This document shows, piece after piece, positions 8,696 to 17,911 of a DNA stretch of 64,000 nt. Under the pieces are notes generated by a model. The model saw nothing but the letters and a program-made list of their open reading frames with translations. It was not told the origin of the DNA and made no database searches. A program made the translations under genes and the position numbers. The stretch is from CAYPTB01 sp964413535 (GTDB lineage Bacteria; Planctomycetota; UBA1135; GCA-002686595): contig CAYPTB010000066.1 of NCBI GenBank assembly GCA_964413535.1, positions 1-64,000 of the forward strand, written 5' to 3'. Each line of letters starts with the position of its first letter. Position 1 is the stretch's first letter.

Positions 8696-9556
8696 ATGCA
8701 CGGTAGCGTGGCCATTTCGCAGGGCGTCCTGTGGGTCGGATGTCACGCATCCACCGCGCACGTTCGGGCCTTCGACCTCGATGGACGTCCGCTCGCGCGG
8801 GGCTTCTCGTTTCGCGATTCGCGGGCGCGGCGTTCGGCGGTGGCGGGACTCGCCGTCGATCGCGACCACCGCCTGTGGGTTGCCGACACTCCGGGATCGC
8901 GACTGAGGGTGTTCACGATCTTCGGCACCGAGCTCGCGAGCTTCGGAGCGGACGAGACGGACCCGGCAGGTGACGAGCCGGAGCGTTTGACCAGTCCAAC
9001 GGGCGTCGGTCTCGTCGAAGGGGAGGGAGACCCCTGGATCGTGGTCGCCAGTCAGGGTCGGCGGCGACACGCGGCGAGGATCCTCGAGCAGGACGGCAGC
9101 CTCGTGGCCTCCTTGCGGCCGATGGGGGACTCGCAGGGACTCTTCCGGGGCGTGCGAGGCGTCGCCGCACGGGGCCGATTCGCCTACGTGTGCGAGTGGG
9201 GCGCCGGACGCATCCAGGTCTTCCGAGACCTCGATTTCCACTTCGCCTTCGGCGGCAGGGAGCGCGATTTCCGCCCTGCCGCAGCCCGCCCGCTCTCCGA
9301 TGGCCGGGTGATCGTTGCCAGCACCGGGGAGGCGTCCCGCCTGGTCCTGTTCGATGGCGCGGGCAGTCAGTTGGGGATCGTCGCCGGTCCGGGCGCCGAG
9401 GAAGGAGAGGTGTCGGACCCCGATGACCTGGCCGTGATCGAGGGCCGAGACGACCGCCACACCCGGGTCTTCGTGCTGGATCGCGATGGGGAGCGGGTCC
9501 AGGTCTTCAACCTCGAAGGGCGCTGCTTTGGAGCCTTCGAGAGCCTCGCCGTCTGA
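8696..9556 (+). CDS. NHL-like beta-propeller protein
   Basis: The product is 286 aa with repeated propeller-like blades: GLAVDRDHRLWVADTPGSRL, GVGLVEGEGDPWIVV, GRFAYVCEWGAGRIQVF, and DDLAVIEG followed by RVFVLDRDGERVQVF. This is the NHL/SMP-30-type layout, in which each blade ends in an aromatic or hydrophobic triplet. Such proteins bind ligands or proteins; no catalytic residues are evident. No signal peptide is visible with this start (ATG at 8696), which is unusual between two secreted proteins, so the 5' end may be lost or misassigned. No Shine-Dalgarno is seen. Confidence 0.6.
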   Translation: MHGSVAISQGVLWVGCHASTAHVRAFDLDGRPLARGFSFRDSRARRSAVAGLAVDRDHRLWVADTPGSRLRVFTIFGTELASFGADETDPAGDEPERLTSPTGVGLVEGEGDPWIVVASQGRRRHAARILEQDGSLVASLRPMGDSQGLFRGVRGVAARGRFAYVCEWGAGRIQVFRDLDFHFAFGGRERDFRPAAARPLSDGRVIVASTGEASRLVLFDGAGSQLGIVAGPGAEEGEVSDPDDLAVIEGRDDRHTRVFVLDRDGERVQVFNLEGRCFGAFESLAV

Positions 9557-9708
9557 TACCGAGGGAAAGGCCATACCCCGGAGTCTGTGATAGCCTTCGG
9601 TACAGCGCAGCCGGTACCGTCCCCGGCCAGACCGCGTACCCAAGGATTCCCGGGGGGGGAAACCTCGGGAACTCCACCCAGACGCCGTCCGTCACGCTCT
9701 CCAAGGCA

Positions 9709-12700
9709 ATGCTCTTCGCCACGCTCCTCTTTCTGCTGGCGAGTCCTCCAGCCACCGGTGGGGCCCCGCAGAAGGCTGGGGGTGTAGGACCGCTCGTCGG
9801 GACGGAAGGTTCTTCATCCGGACAAGCCTTGCCGGACGGCGTCGTCGGTCCCGGCGAGCGCGAGACGGAGCCCGTCGCGAAGGGCTTTCCACCGGGTTAT
9901 CCGTTCGATTCGGCCCTCTTCGGGGATCCCGCGGCCATCGGCTACGACCCCCTGCCCGGCAGCCAACTCGTGTACTCGGGCGAGGGGATGTCGGTCTTCT
10001 TGCTCCGGGGAGAGTCCCTCGCAACCGACCTGCCCTCGGATGTGCCCGCGGGCGACTTGTACGACATCCTCTTCGACGGAACCAAGACGCCCTCCGGCTT
10101 GCCGGAGAGATTCTTCTTCCAGGTGCCCGACGTGTTGGAGGCCGACACGCCCGTGCCCCTGGTCGTCATCTTCCACCGCTATGGAAGCGGACCGATCGAG
10201 ATCTTCAACAGCACGAGCTTCCCCCAGGAAGTGAATGCACGGGGTTGGTTCTTCCTCGCGCCCACGGGCGGAACCGACGTCTCCTTCAGCTCCCTTCCGA
10301 GCCAACTCAACATCGAGTGGGTCCTGGACATGGTCCTCGCCCACTTCGGCAAGTTCATCGACGAGGAGCGGATCTACGGCATCGGGTTCTCGATGGGAGG
10401 CGGCAGCCTCTTGAACTACGCCGCTCGGCACGTGGATCCAACGCGGCCGATGTTCGCTGCGGCCGTGAACCACACGGGAACGCTGGCCCTCAAGAGCTCC
10501 CACGCGAACAACGGAGCCGTGATCAAGTCCATCCTGGAATTCTGGTTCGGCGGCACCCCGGCGGAGAAGCCCTTCGAGTACGAGCGGTCGTCCGTGGTCG
10601 AGTTCGACCACGGCACGTTGGAGGTGATGAAGGACAAGAGCTTCGGGCGCAACCTGACGCACCTTCCCATCCTCGACGTTCGGGCCGAGTTCGATCCGAA
10701 CAGCAATGGCGCCTTGGTCGTGCAGAACGAGGTCTTCGAGGCTTTCATGGAGGACGTCGGCGGTCAGGTGACCGTGGACGTCAAGGAAGGAATCACGATC
10801 CACAATTGGTCCACGCTGGACGAAGTGGAGGCGCTCGACTTCCTCGCACCGCATCGACTGAAGCTTCCGACCTCGGGGATCACCCTCACGGATCGCGACG
10901 CGCGGTACTTCCACTTCGACGTCTCGCACGCGGGGACGGCCTTCGGGAGGTTCGTGTGGAGCATTCTCCAGCGCCCCAATCGCCTCACCATCCGGACGAA
11001 CAGCGTCCGGCAAGTCGAATTCAGCCCCCTGGAACTCGGGCTCGATCTCGATCGTCCGATCGTGCTCGTGCTCAGCACCGAGGATGGCTCGGCGGACGAC
11101 GTCTCCCTGCGCGACTTCTCGGAACCGCCGGTGGCGGTCCTGCGGGACTCGGTGACCACGAGTTCGTGGACCCACGATCCAGTGAGGGGGACCCTGACGC
11201 TCAAGGACCTCGATCCCGCGCAGAACGTGTGGGAGGTCTTCTCGCGTCACGCTTGTGCCGACGTGCGCATCGGGATGGAAGTGTCCGACTCCGCTCCGTT
11301 GGAGCAAGCGGAGGTCGTCTACACGCTCAAGGTGCGGAACTTCGGACCCGTGAAGGCCTCGGGAGTCACGGTGCAGGACCTGCTGCCTGCCGGAGTCACC
11401 TTCGTCGACGCCGTGCCGAGCAAGGGTTCCTACGACGACCAGACCGGAACGTGGTCCCTGGGGACGCTCGACTACATGGACACGGTCGCACTCCTGCTCA
11501 CGGCTTCCGTCGACGTGGGCACGGGCGGGTCGAACATCGACAACTCCGCGACCGTGGGCGCCGCCCAGGTCGACGACCTGGCGACGAACAACGCGGCGTC
11601 CTCTCTGCTCTCGGTCGATCCGTTCGCCGACCTCGAAGTGGCGCTCGGCGTCGACGAGGATCGCCCGCTGGAGGGCGCGAACGTCGTGTACACGCTGCAG
11701 GTGACGAACCTGGCGCCGGGCGCCCGGGCCACGACCGTTTCCATCGTCGATCTGCTCCCCGCGGGACTGACCTTCCAGGGCTCGAATCCGAGTCAGGGGC
11801 TCTACGACGATCCGTCGGGGCTCTGGACGATCGGCATGCTGAACAGCGGCGGCAGCGTCACGCTCGAGATCACGGCCAGCGTGGATCTGGGGACGGTCGG
11901 GAACACGATCGTCAACACGACGACGCTCCTGTCCCTCGATCAACCGGATCCCAACGCGACGAACGACAGCGATTCGGTGGAGCTGCTCGTCGTGGCGAAC
12001 GTGGATCTCGCCCTGACGAAGGACGTCGACGACCCCACGCCGAACGAAAAGGACCAGGTCGTCTACACGGTCGGCGTCCTGAACACGAACGCGACCGTCG
12101 CCGCGACGAGCGTCACGGTCGAGGACCTGCTCCCGTCCGGGGTGACCTACGCTTCGTCGCTCCCGAGCCACGGCTCCTACGACGAGCAGACCGGCGTGTG
12201 GACGCTCGGGACGCTCGCAGGAGGCGCGAGCGCCACGCTGGAGATCACGGTGGACGTGGACGTGGGTACGGGCGGAACGCTCGTCTCCAACACGGCCACC
12301 ATCCTCGGCGCGGATCAACCCGATCCCAACGGCGCGAACGACTCCGACTCGGTCGACATCGACGTCGACCCGTTCGCGGACCTCGCGGTCACGAAGGATG
12401 TCGACGACGCGACTCCGTTGGAGGGGGACTCGGTCGAGTACACGATCACCGTCTCGAATCCGCTCGGCGCGGCGCGCGCCACGGGCGTCGTGCTGACCGA
12501 CTTGCTGCCCGCGGGTGTGGCGTTCCAGTCCGCAGTCCAAAGCCAAGGCGGATACGACGATCAGACCGGCATCTGGACCGTGGGAACCCTCGATGCGGGT
12601 ACCGACGCGACGCTCGAGCTCACCGTCCTGGTCGAAGTCGGCTCGGGAGGCGACACGATCCTCAACACGGCGACCCTCACGGCCGCGGATCAACCCGACC

Positions 12701-14622
12701 CCAACGCCGCGAACGATTCCGATTCGGCCCAGATCGACGTGGACGACGGCGCCGATCTCGCCGTCTCGAAGACCGTCGACGTGGACAAGCCCAAGGAAGG
12801 CGACCCGGTCGTCTTCACGATCACGGTCGAGAATCCCTCGGGAGGGGCCCAGGCCTCGGGCGTCTCCCTCAGCGATCAACTGCCCGTCGGATTGACCTTC
12901 TCCACGTCGTCGCCGAGCCAGGGGAGCTACGACGATCAGTCGGGCGTCTGGACGATCGGCACGATCGACGCGGGAGCGAACGCGGTGCTGGAGCTCACCG
13001 CGCTGGTGGACGTGGGCACCGTCGGCCAGACGCTCGTGAACACGGCGAACGGCCTCGTGCTCGATCAGACCGATCCGAACGCCGCGAACGACAGCGACTC
13101 GGCGTCGGTGCTGGTGGTCGCGGACGTCGACCTGGCCCTCGTGAAGGTCGTGGACGACGCGACGCCCGCGGAGGGGCAACCGATCGTCTACACGCTCACG
13201 CTCTCGAACACCGACCCGAGCGTGCACGCGACGGGCGTTCTCGTGACCGACGTCCTGCCGGCCGGCGTGACGTTCGTGCTGGCGACGCCGAGCCAGGGCG
13301 GCTACGACGACCAGACGGGCGTCTGGACCGTCGGGACGCTGAATGCGACCGCGAACGCGACGCTCGACCTGGCGGTGACGGTCGACGTGGCGACGGGCGG
13401 CCAGGCCATCGTCAACGGCGCGAGCGTGACCGCGCTCGACCAACCCGATCCCAACGCGGCGAACGACTCCGATTCGGCCCAGATCGACGTCGAGAACGTC
13501 GCCGATCTGTCGCTCGACAAGGACGTGGACGACGCGACGCCGGCGGAGTTGCAAGAGGTCGTCTACACGCTCACGGTCGAGAATCCGCCGGGCGGTGCGC
13601 AGGCGACCGGAGTGGTCGTGACGGACCTCTTGCCGGCGGGCGTGTCGTTCGTGTCGGCGATGCAAAGCCAGGGAACCTACGACGACCAGACCGGGGAGTG
13701 GACGGTCGGAACGCTGGACGCGGGGACGAACGCGACGCTCGAGATCACAGCCGGCGTGGACGCCGGGACGGGAGGCGACTCGATCCTGAACTCGGCGGCC
13801 ATCACGGGAGTCGACCAGATCGACCCGAACGCGCTCGACGACAGCGACGGAGCCTCGATCACCGTCGACGACCTGTCGGACCTGGCCGTCCTGAAGGTCG
13901 CGGACGACGCCACTCCCAAGGTCGGAGCGCAAGTCGTCTTCACGATCACCGTGTCGAACCCGATCGGCGGAGCGCGCGCGACGGGCGTGTCGCTCACCGA
14001 CGTGCTTCCCGCCGGCGTCACGTACGGATCGGACACACCGAGCCAAGGCAGCTTCGCCCCCGGGACCGGCGTCTGGACGGTGGGGACGCTCGACGCGGGC
14101 GCGAGCGCGAACCTGGAGCTCACGGTCACCGTGGACGTCGGCCAGGCCGGCCAGACGATCGTCAACACGACCTCGGCCCTCGTCCTGGACCAGACGGATC
14201 CGAATGCAGCCAACGACGTCGGCTCGACGCAGCTCGACGTCGAGCCCGACATCGATCTGGAAGTGACGTTGGTCGCCGACGACGACACCCCCGACGAAGC
14301 GCAGGTCGTCGTCTACACCCTCACCGTCACCAACAACGATCCGACGGAGGCCGCGACCGGCGTGTCCCTGATCGACCTCCTGCCCGCGGGCGTCGGCTTC
14401 GACTCGGACCTCGCGAGCCAGGGGACCTATTCCAGCGGGACGGGCGTGTGGCTCGTGGGGACGATCCCGGCGGGGAACAGCGCGACCCTCGAGCTCACCG
14501 TGACGGTCGATCTGGGGACGACGGGCCAGATGATCGTGAACGCCACGTCCGGCCTGACGAGCGACCAGACCGACCCGGTCGGGGCCAACGACGCCGATTC
14601 GGTGACCTTGACGGTCAACTGA
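9709..14622 (+). CDS. Secreted alpha/beta-hydrolase (PHB-depolymerase/esterase type) with nine DUF11 repeats
   Basis: The product is 1637 aa. An N-terminal signal peptide (LLFLLASPPATG) is followed by an alpha/beta hydrolase at about residues 115-400: VPLVVIFHRYGSG, nucleophile GFSMGGGS (Ser228), then an Asp region (ILDVRAEFDPNSNG) and a His region (GITIHNWST). This resembles poly-hydroxyalkanoate depolymerases and feruloyl esterases. From about residue 515 to the end nine DUF11 units of about 124 residues follow, each with LPAGV-type and QG-YDDQTGVWT-type strands. DUF11 arrays build stalks on surface or adhesin-like proteins. No LPXTG, PEP-CTERM or type 9 sorting tail is seen; the protein ends right after the last repeat, so how it is held outside is unknown. 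Confidence 0.85.
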   Translation: MLFATLLFLLASPPATGGAPQKAGGVGPLVGTEGSSSGQALPDGVVGPGERETEPVAKGFPPGYPFDSALFGDPAAIGYDPLPGSQLVYSGEGMSVFLLRGESLATDLPSDVPAGDLYDILFDGTKTPSGLPERFFFQVPDVLEADTPVPLVVIFHRYGSGPIEIFNSTSFPQEVNARGWFFLAPTGGTDVSFSSLPSQLNIEWVLDMVLAHFGKFIDEERIYGIGFSMGGGSLLNYAARHVDPTRPMFAAAVNHTGTLALKSSHANNGAVIKSILEFWFGGTPAEKPFEYERSSVVEFDHGTLEVMKDKSFGRNLTHLPILDVRAEFDPNSNGALVVQNEVFEAFMEDVGGQVTVDVKEGITIHNWSTLDEVEALDFLAPHRLKLPTSGITLTDRDARYFHFDVSHAGTAFGRFVWSILQRPNRLTIRTNSVRQVEFSPLELGLDLDRPIVLVLSTEDGSADDVSLRDFSEPPVAVLRDSVTTSSWTHDPVRGTLTLKDLDPAQNVWEVFSRHACADVRIGMEVSDSAPLEQAEVVYTLKVRNFGPVKASGVTVQDLLPAGVTFVDAVPSKGSYDDQTGTWSLGTLDYMDTVALLLTASVDVGTGGSNIDNSATVGAAQVDDLATNNAASSLLSVDPFADLEVALGVDEDRPLEGANVVYTLQVTNLAPGARATTVSIVDLLPAGLTFQGSNPSQGLYDDPSGLWTIGMLNSGGSVTLEITASVDLGTVGNTIVNTTTLLSLDQPDPNATNDSDSVELLVVANVDLALTKDVDDPTPNEKDQVVYTVGVLNTNATVAATSVTVEDLLPSGVTYASSLPSHGSYDEQTGVWTLGTLAGGASATLEITVDVDVGTGGTLVSNTATILGADQPDPNGANDSDSVDIDVDPFADLAVTKDVDDATPLEGDSVEYTITVSNPLGAARATGVVLTDLLPAGVAFQSAVQSQGGYDDQTGIWTVGTLDAGTDATLELTVLVEVGSGGDTILNTATLTAADQPDPNAANDSDSAQIDVDDGADLAVSKTVDVDKPKEGDPVVFTITVENPSGGAQASGVSLSDQLPVGLTFSTSSPSQGSYDDQSGVWTIGTIDAGANAVLELTALVDVGTVGQTLVNTANGLVLDQTDPNAANDSDSASVLVVADVDLALVKVVDDATPAEGQPIVYTLTLSNTDPSVHATGVLVTDVLPAGVTFVLATPSQGGYDDQTGVWTVGTLNATANATLDLAVTVDVATGGQAIVNGASVTALDQPDPNAANDSDSAQIDVENVADLSLDKDVDDATPAELQEVVYTLTVENPPGGAQATGVVVTDLLPAGVSFVSAMQSQGTYDDQTGEWTVGTLDAGTNATLEITAGVDAGTGGDSILNSAAITGVDQIDPNALDDSDGASITVDDLSDLAVLKVADDATPKVGAQVVFTITVSNPIGGARATGVSLTDVLPAGVTYGSDTPSQGSFAPGTGVWTVGTLDAGASANLELTVTVDVGQAGQTIVNTTSALVLDQTDPNAANDVGSTQLDVEPDIDLEVTLVADDDTPDEAQVVVYTLTVTNNDPTEAATGVSLIDLLPAGVGFDSDLASQGTYSSGTGVWLVGTIPAGNSATLELTVTVDLGTTGQMIVNATSGLTSDQTDPVGANDADSVTLTVN
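11257..14619 (+). repeat. Nine tandem DUF11 units (about 370-378 bp each)
   Basis: Units start near 11257, 11628, 12001, 12373, 12754, 13126, 13501, 13873 and 14245. All keep the same strand order (DLA..K.VDDATP.EG..VVYT, then LPAGV.F, then GSYDDQTGVWTVGTLDAG, then LDQPDPNAANDSDS). The first and last units are the most diverged. A tenth, separate unit ends the sulfatase gene at about 8251-8632. Confidence 0.85.
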
Positions 14623-14699
14623 AACCGCTCCCCGGGACACGCCTTTCCCGTTTATGGGATAAGGAGCATTCGAGAGGCCTCGGGTGATCGACCTATCCC

Positions 14700-14810
14700 T
14701 ATACTCGCCCTGCGAGTGGAAAACCCGCTCGCGGGGGGCAACCCAGGGAGGCCGAGAGTCGGTCCGCGCTGGTAACCAGGGGGGCCGGTGACTTTCTCGC
14801 GAGTCACCGG
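14700..14810 (+). ncRNA. Hairpin-rich candidate small RNA (unproven)
   Basis: A -10-like TATACT at 14700-14705 is followed by several hairpins: GCGAGTGG with CCCGCTCGC around an AAAA loop, CTGG/CCAG around TAA, and a perfect 9-bp stem at 14785-14810. The same TATACT-CGCCC string stands before the cysteine dioxygenase gene (16834). No -35 box is clear, and I could not match the sequence to tmRNA, SRP, RNase P or a known riboswitch. It may only be terminator structure between two convergent genes. Confidence 0.25.
14785..14810. terminator. Probable bidirectional terminator hairpin
   Basis: Perfect 9-bp inverted repeat CCGGTGACT / AGTCACCGG with an 8-base loop. It sits between the convergent esterase and histidine kinase genes and overlaps the kinase stop codon. 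There is no U-run, so intrinsic termination would be weak. Confidence 0.45.
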
Positions 14811-15922
14811 TCCACCTGATGCGCGGATCCCGGCCCCGAAGCGCCGGCTCGGCGACTTCCGACCTGAGCGGAGGCCGGGATGTGCACCTCGAAGACGGCT
14901 CCGCCCCCCGAGCGATTGCGGGAGCGGACCGAACCTCCGCTGCGCTCGGTGATCTCGCGCACGCTCGCGAGCCCGAGCCCCCGCTCTCCCGTGTGCGTCG
15001 AGACTCCGACCTCGAACAGGCGCGACAGGACCGACGCCGCGATCCCCGGTCCCCCGTCGACGACCGCGAGGAGGAGTCCCCCGCTCTCTTCGTCGCCGAG
15101 GGAGCACTCGAGGCGAACGCGAGCGTTGCGAGTGTTCGCTTCGCTGCACGCTTCGCGCGCGTTGACGAGCAGGTTGCGGATCAGCCTGCCGAACTCGATC
15201 TCGGAGATCGGATAGCGCGTCTCTGCGGCGCCGCTTTCGATGCGCGTCTCCAACTCGATCGCCGCGGCGTCGAACGCGGGACGTTCGGAGTCCAGCGTGT
15301 CGCGCAGGACCGAGACGAGTCCTGCCCGCGTCGACTCCGCAGCGCGCTCGTCGCGCAGGTCGAGCGCGCTGACGAGGAGTGCGCCGACACGGCGACATTC
15401 CCGCTCGACCACGGCGCGAAAGTGGAGCCGTTCCCCCTCGTCCAAGCACGCGTCCTCCTTGCGCAGAACCTCCAGGTTGGTCAGCAACGCCGCGACGTGA
15501 TTGCGCAGGTCGTGGGCGAGCTCTCGCAGACCGAGGTCGGCAGCGGAAGCCGGGAGCGCGGCGGGTACGTCCTCCTCTGGATCCGTGCGCGCGGGAGCCC
15601 GTCGCTCCCAGACATCGAGCAAGGCTTCGATCGAGCGCCGTTCCTCGCGCTCGGGAGCCGTCGAGAGCACGAGCGCCAGACCGGGCCGGATGCGGCGCAC
15701 CCAAGCGCTCCGCGAGCGTGTTCCCGCTTCCCGCGAGTCGCGCTCACCGCGCCACGCGCCTTCCACGAGCTCGTCGCCCTCGTCCACGCAGACGAGCGCG
15801 GGGCAATCGTCGGCGCGTACGCAGCGGACCGCGTTCAACAGGATCGAATCGAGCACCTCGGGATCGAGCGCGCGCGCGAGGATCTGCACCAGGAACTCGA
15901 GCGATTCGGTTCTCGATGACAT
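14804..15922 (-). CDS. Soluble sensor histidine kinase
   Basis: The product is 372 aa from the ATG at 15922 (MSSRTESLEF); the open frame upstream is basic shadow sequence. Residues 1-115 look like a GAF-type sensor without membrane segments. The kinase core shows the H-box ELAHDLRNHVAALL (His137), the N-box NLLVNAREA (250-258), G1 VVDGGPGI (289 onward) and G2 GERGLGLASV. It should autophosphorylate His137 and pass phosphate to a response regulator. No regulator is adjacent, so it is an orphan. Its stop lies within the hairpin shared with the convergent esterase gene. Confidence 0.85.
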   Translation of the reverse strand: MSSRTESLEFLVQILARALDPEVLDSILLNAVRCVRADDCPALVCVDEGDELVEGAWRGERDSREAGTRSRSAWVRRIRPGLALVLSTAPEREERRSIEALLDVWERRAPARTDPEEDVPAALPASAADLGLRELAHDLRNHVAALLTNLEVLRKEDACLDEGERLHFRAVVERECRRVGALLVSALDLRDERAAESTRAGLVSVLRDTLDSERPAFDAAAIELETRIESGAAETRYPISEIEFGRLIRNLLVNAREACSEANTRNARVRLECSLGDEESGGLLLAVVDGGPGIAASVLSRLFEVGVSTHTGERGLGLASVREITERSGGSVRSRNRSGGGAVFEVHIPASAQVGSRRAGASGPGSAHQVDR

Positions 15923-16019
15923 GGCGGATGCGCTGCGTCGCGTCGCCGACCCGGGCGGGCGACGGCGAGGACGGAAGCTGTCTATCGGCATCCGGCCGAA
16001 CGACCCGTAGCGACCGACG

Positions 16020-16370
16020 GTCTTCGTCACGGGAGCGACGGGCTACCTCGGGACGAGCCTCGTGTCGCGTTGCTCGCGCGCGGGCAGCGCGTCACGGCGC
16101 TCGTGCGCCGCCGCCGCGACCTTCCCGCCGGAACCGAGCGCGTCGAAGGCGACGCGCTCGTCCGACCCGGCCCATCGCTGGCCGAGCCTGCTCGCGCCCA
16201 TGTACGCGCTCGCCGAACGCGTTCCCACGTGCCGCCGCGCAGCGCGGCGTCTGGGGCTGATCTCCCTCGCGCAGATGACGCGGGCGCTCGTGTGGACCGT
16301 CGAGCACGCGCCGCGAGGCGTGCGCGTCCTCGAGGTGCCCGCGCTGCGCCAGGTCGCCCGTCGAGTGCAC
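16020..16370 (+). pseudogene. Remnant of an NAD-dependent epimerase/dehydratase
   Basis: The start reads VFVTGATGYLGTSLVSR, the Rossmann GxxGxxG site of atypical short-chain dehydrogenases, and after a frameshift continues ARGQRVTALVRRRRDLPAG. Further on, another frame gives LLAPMYALAERVPTCRRAAR and MTRALVWTVEHAPRGVRVL, which resemble the C-terminal end of the same family. About two thirds of a normal gene (around 300 codons) is missing between the parts. The cupin gene begins directly after it. Confidence 0.55.
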
Positions 16371-16409
16371 CAGGGTGGAGCCAGAGCCGCCGCCTTCCTA
16401 ACCTCTGGC

Positions 16410-16811
16410 ATGCTCATCCCCGGCCTCGCTTTCGATCCCGACGCGCGCGGCCTCGACTGGCGACCCACGCGCGAGCGGGGCGTGTCCTGGATCCCCCTGC
16501 ACCTCGAAGCAGCGAGCGGCGGACACAAGGCAGCGGGCGAGCCCGCGGACGCCACCGTCCTGATCCGCATGGATCCCGGCTGCGGCTATCCGACGCACCG
16601 ACACGTGGGCATCGAAGAGGTGCTCGTCCTGAGCGGCGGCTATCAGGACGAGCTCGGGACCTGGCGCGCGGGCGCGTACGTGCGCTATCCATCGGGCAGC
16701 CGCCACACCCCCGTGGCGCTCGGCGACGCACAGCGTCCCAGCGGACCGGACAATCCCGCTTGCGTGCTGTTCGCGTGTGCGCGCGGAGGCGTCGAGCTCC
16801 AAGACGCCTGA
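16410..16811 (+). CDS. Cupin-domain protein (ChrR-like)
   Basis: The product is 133 aa from the ATG at 16410. The upstream part of the open frame is the epimerase remnant, so the short start is chosen. The cupin motif is visible as GYPTHRHVGIEEVLVLSG followed by RAGAYVRYPSGSRHTP. The His/Glu/His ligands fit a metal site, as in the cupin part of ChrR anti-sigma factors. There is no N-terminal anti-sigma zinc finger, so a free-standing sensor or enzyme role is equally possible. It precedes the dioxygenase gene by 52 bp; a -10-like site in the gap suggests separate transcription. Confidence 0.7.
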   Translation: MLIPGLAFDPDARGLDWRPTRERGVSWIPLHLEAASGGHKAAGEPADATVLIRMDPGCGYPTHRHVGIEEVLVLSGGYQDELGTWRAGAYVRYPSGSRHTPVALGDAQRPSGPDNPACVLFACARGGVELQDA

Positions 16812-16833
16812 ATCCGACCCGGAACACGAGCGA

Positions 16834-16839
16834 TATACT
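16834..16839 (+). promoter_or_regulatory. Putative -10 box of the cysteine dioxygenase gene
   Basis: TATACT lies 24 bases before the ATG at 16864, and the following CGCCC is identical to the site at 14700. No convincing -35 box stands 17 bases upstream. The call rests only on the match and the position. Confidence 0.3.
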
Positions 16840-16863
16840 CGCCCCTCCCCGATCTCCTTCGCC

Positions 16864-17415
16864 ATGGGCATGCCGACGCATCTCGCAACCTTGACCGACG
16901 ACCTCATGGCGGCGATTCGCGGCACGGACCGCGGCCGGCGCATCGCGGACCTGCTCTCTCGTTACGCCCGCGCGCACGACGACTGGCGCTCCTTCGCGAT
17001 CGTCGACGCGACCTGCTACACGCGCAACCTGATCGAGATCAACGACGAGTTCGAGCTCCTGCTCCTGTGCTGGGGCGACGGCCAGAAGAGCCCGATCCAC
17101 AACCACGAAGGCCAGGACTGCTGGATGGCCATCCTCGAGGGCCCCATGGAGGAAGCGCACTTCGCGTTCCCCGCCGGCAACGGCCCGCTCGAAGCCGGCC
17201 CCGTGCGCGCCTTCCAACGCGGCGACGTGGCGTTCATCCGCGACGAGATCGGCCTGCACCAGGTGCGCACCGTCGGCCTGCGCCCGGCCGCCTCGCTGCA
17301 CCTCTACGCGAAGCCGTACGCCGAGTGCAATTGCTACTGCGAGGAGACCGGCCGCGTCACGCGCGTCGCGCTCGGCTATCGCTCCGTGCGCGGCGTCCTG
17401 ACGGCGGAGAGCTGA
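16864..17415 (+). CDS. Cysteine dioxygenase type I
   Basis: The product is 183 aa from MGMPTHLATL. It oxidises L-cysteine to cysteine sulfinate with a non-haem iron held by three His residues. The motif SPIHNHEGQDCWMAILEG gives His79 and His81, and GLHQV gives His132. Cys86 and Tyr148 (in SLHLYAKPY) align with the pair that forms the Cys-Tyr cofactor in mammalian enzymes; many bacterial members have Gly at the Cys place. The C-terminus contains extra cysteines (AECNCYCEE). It acts in the cytoplasm in cysteine breakdown and taurine/sulfate supply. No partner genes are seen. Confidence 0.9.
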   Translation: MGMPTHLATLTDDLMAAIRGTDRGRRIADLLSRYARAHDDWRSFAIVDATCYTRNLIEINDEFELLLLCWGDGQKSPIHNHEGQDCWMAILEGPMEEAHFAFPAGNGPLEAGPVRAFQRGDVAFIRDEIGLHQVRTVGLRPAASLHLYAKPYAECNCYCEETGRVTRVALGYRSVRGVLTAES

Positions 17416-17711
17416 GGGACGTTGCGTCCCACGACGAGGCTTCCTGCGCGAGAGCTTCGGCTTCGCCCACCGCTTCGAGAACCAGCGTGCCCGTCGGCGT
17501 CGCCGAGTTCATCGGCCTCAGCGACGGGCGCGCCGAACGTGCGACGGCCACCGCTCGAGCGAGGCGCTCGCCTGTCCTTTTCGCTGCCAGCGATCGCCTC
17601 ATCGACCGAGCGTCTTGCTCGCGCCTCGGGCGAGCCGGCAATCGGGGCGCTGGGCCCCCGCGCTTGCCCCGGACAGCCCCCGCCGGTAGCTTCCCGGGCC
17701 GCGCGGAGAAC

Positions 17712-17788
17712 GGCGAGGTAGCTCAGTCGGTTAGAGCACTGGCTTCATAAGCCAGGTGTCGCGGGTTCGAGTCCCGCCCTCGCTACCA
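17712..17788 (+). tRNA. tRNA-Met (CAT), elongator-like
   Basis: Full cloverleaf: acceptor GGCGAGG pairs with CCTCGCT (one G-T pair), anticodon stem CTGGC/GCCAG with loop TTCATAA, T-arm GCGGG/CCCGC, and encoded CCA. The initiator hallmarks (C1-A72 mismatch, three G-C pairs in the anticodon stem) are absent, so it is elongator Met or, with lysidine, Ile(CAT). Confidence 0.92.
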
Positions 17789-17911
17789 CCGTCGCACCGT
17801 GCCCCGTTTGGCCCGCTATCCACGAACAGCTGGAGCCGGCGCCGCGCCCGCGATTCGCGCGCTGCTTGACCCCAGTCGCGCGACGGGTATCCTCCACCTT
17901 CGCTCTGGCTC

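Noticed and set aside
9557..9708. GGGGGGGG run with flanking TTCCCG/CGGGAA as a regulatory hairpin
   Set aside because: The stem is short and interrupted by the G-run; no reason to prefer it over chance in this GC-rich spacer.
11257..14619. CRISPR-like periodicity
   Set aside because: The roughly 372-bp period is coding (DUF11 units); no short identical repeats with unique spacers occur anywhere in the window.
9814..14640. 1608-codon open frame on the minus strand opposite the esterase gene
   Set aside because: It is a shadow of the GC-rich DUF11 repeats: Arg/Val/Asp/His-rich, without any domain, while the plus strand has a clear signal peptide, active site and repeats.
14640..14810. SRP RNA, tmRNA or RNase P RNA
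   Set aside because: None of the conserved cores of these RNAs is present.
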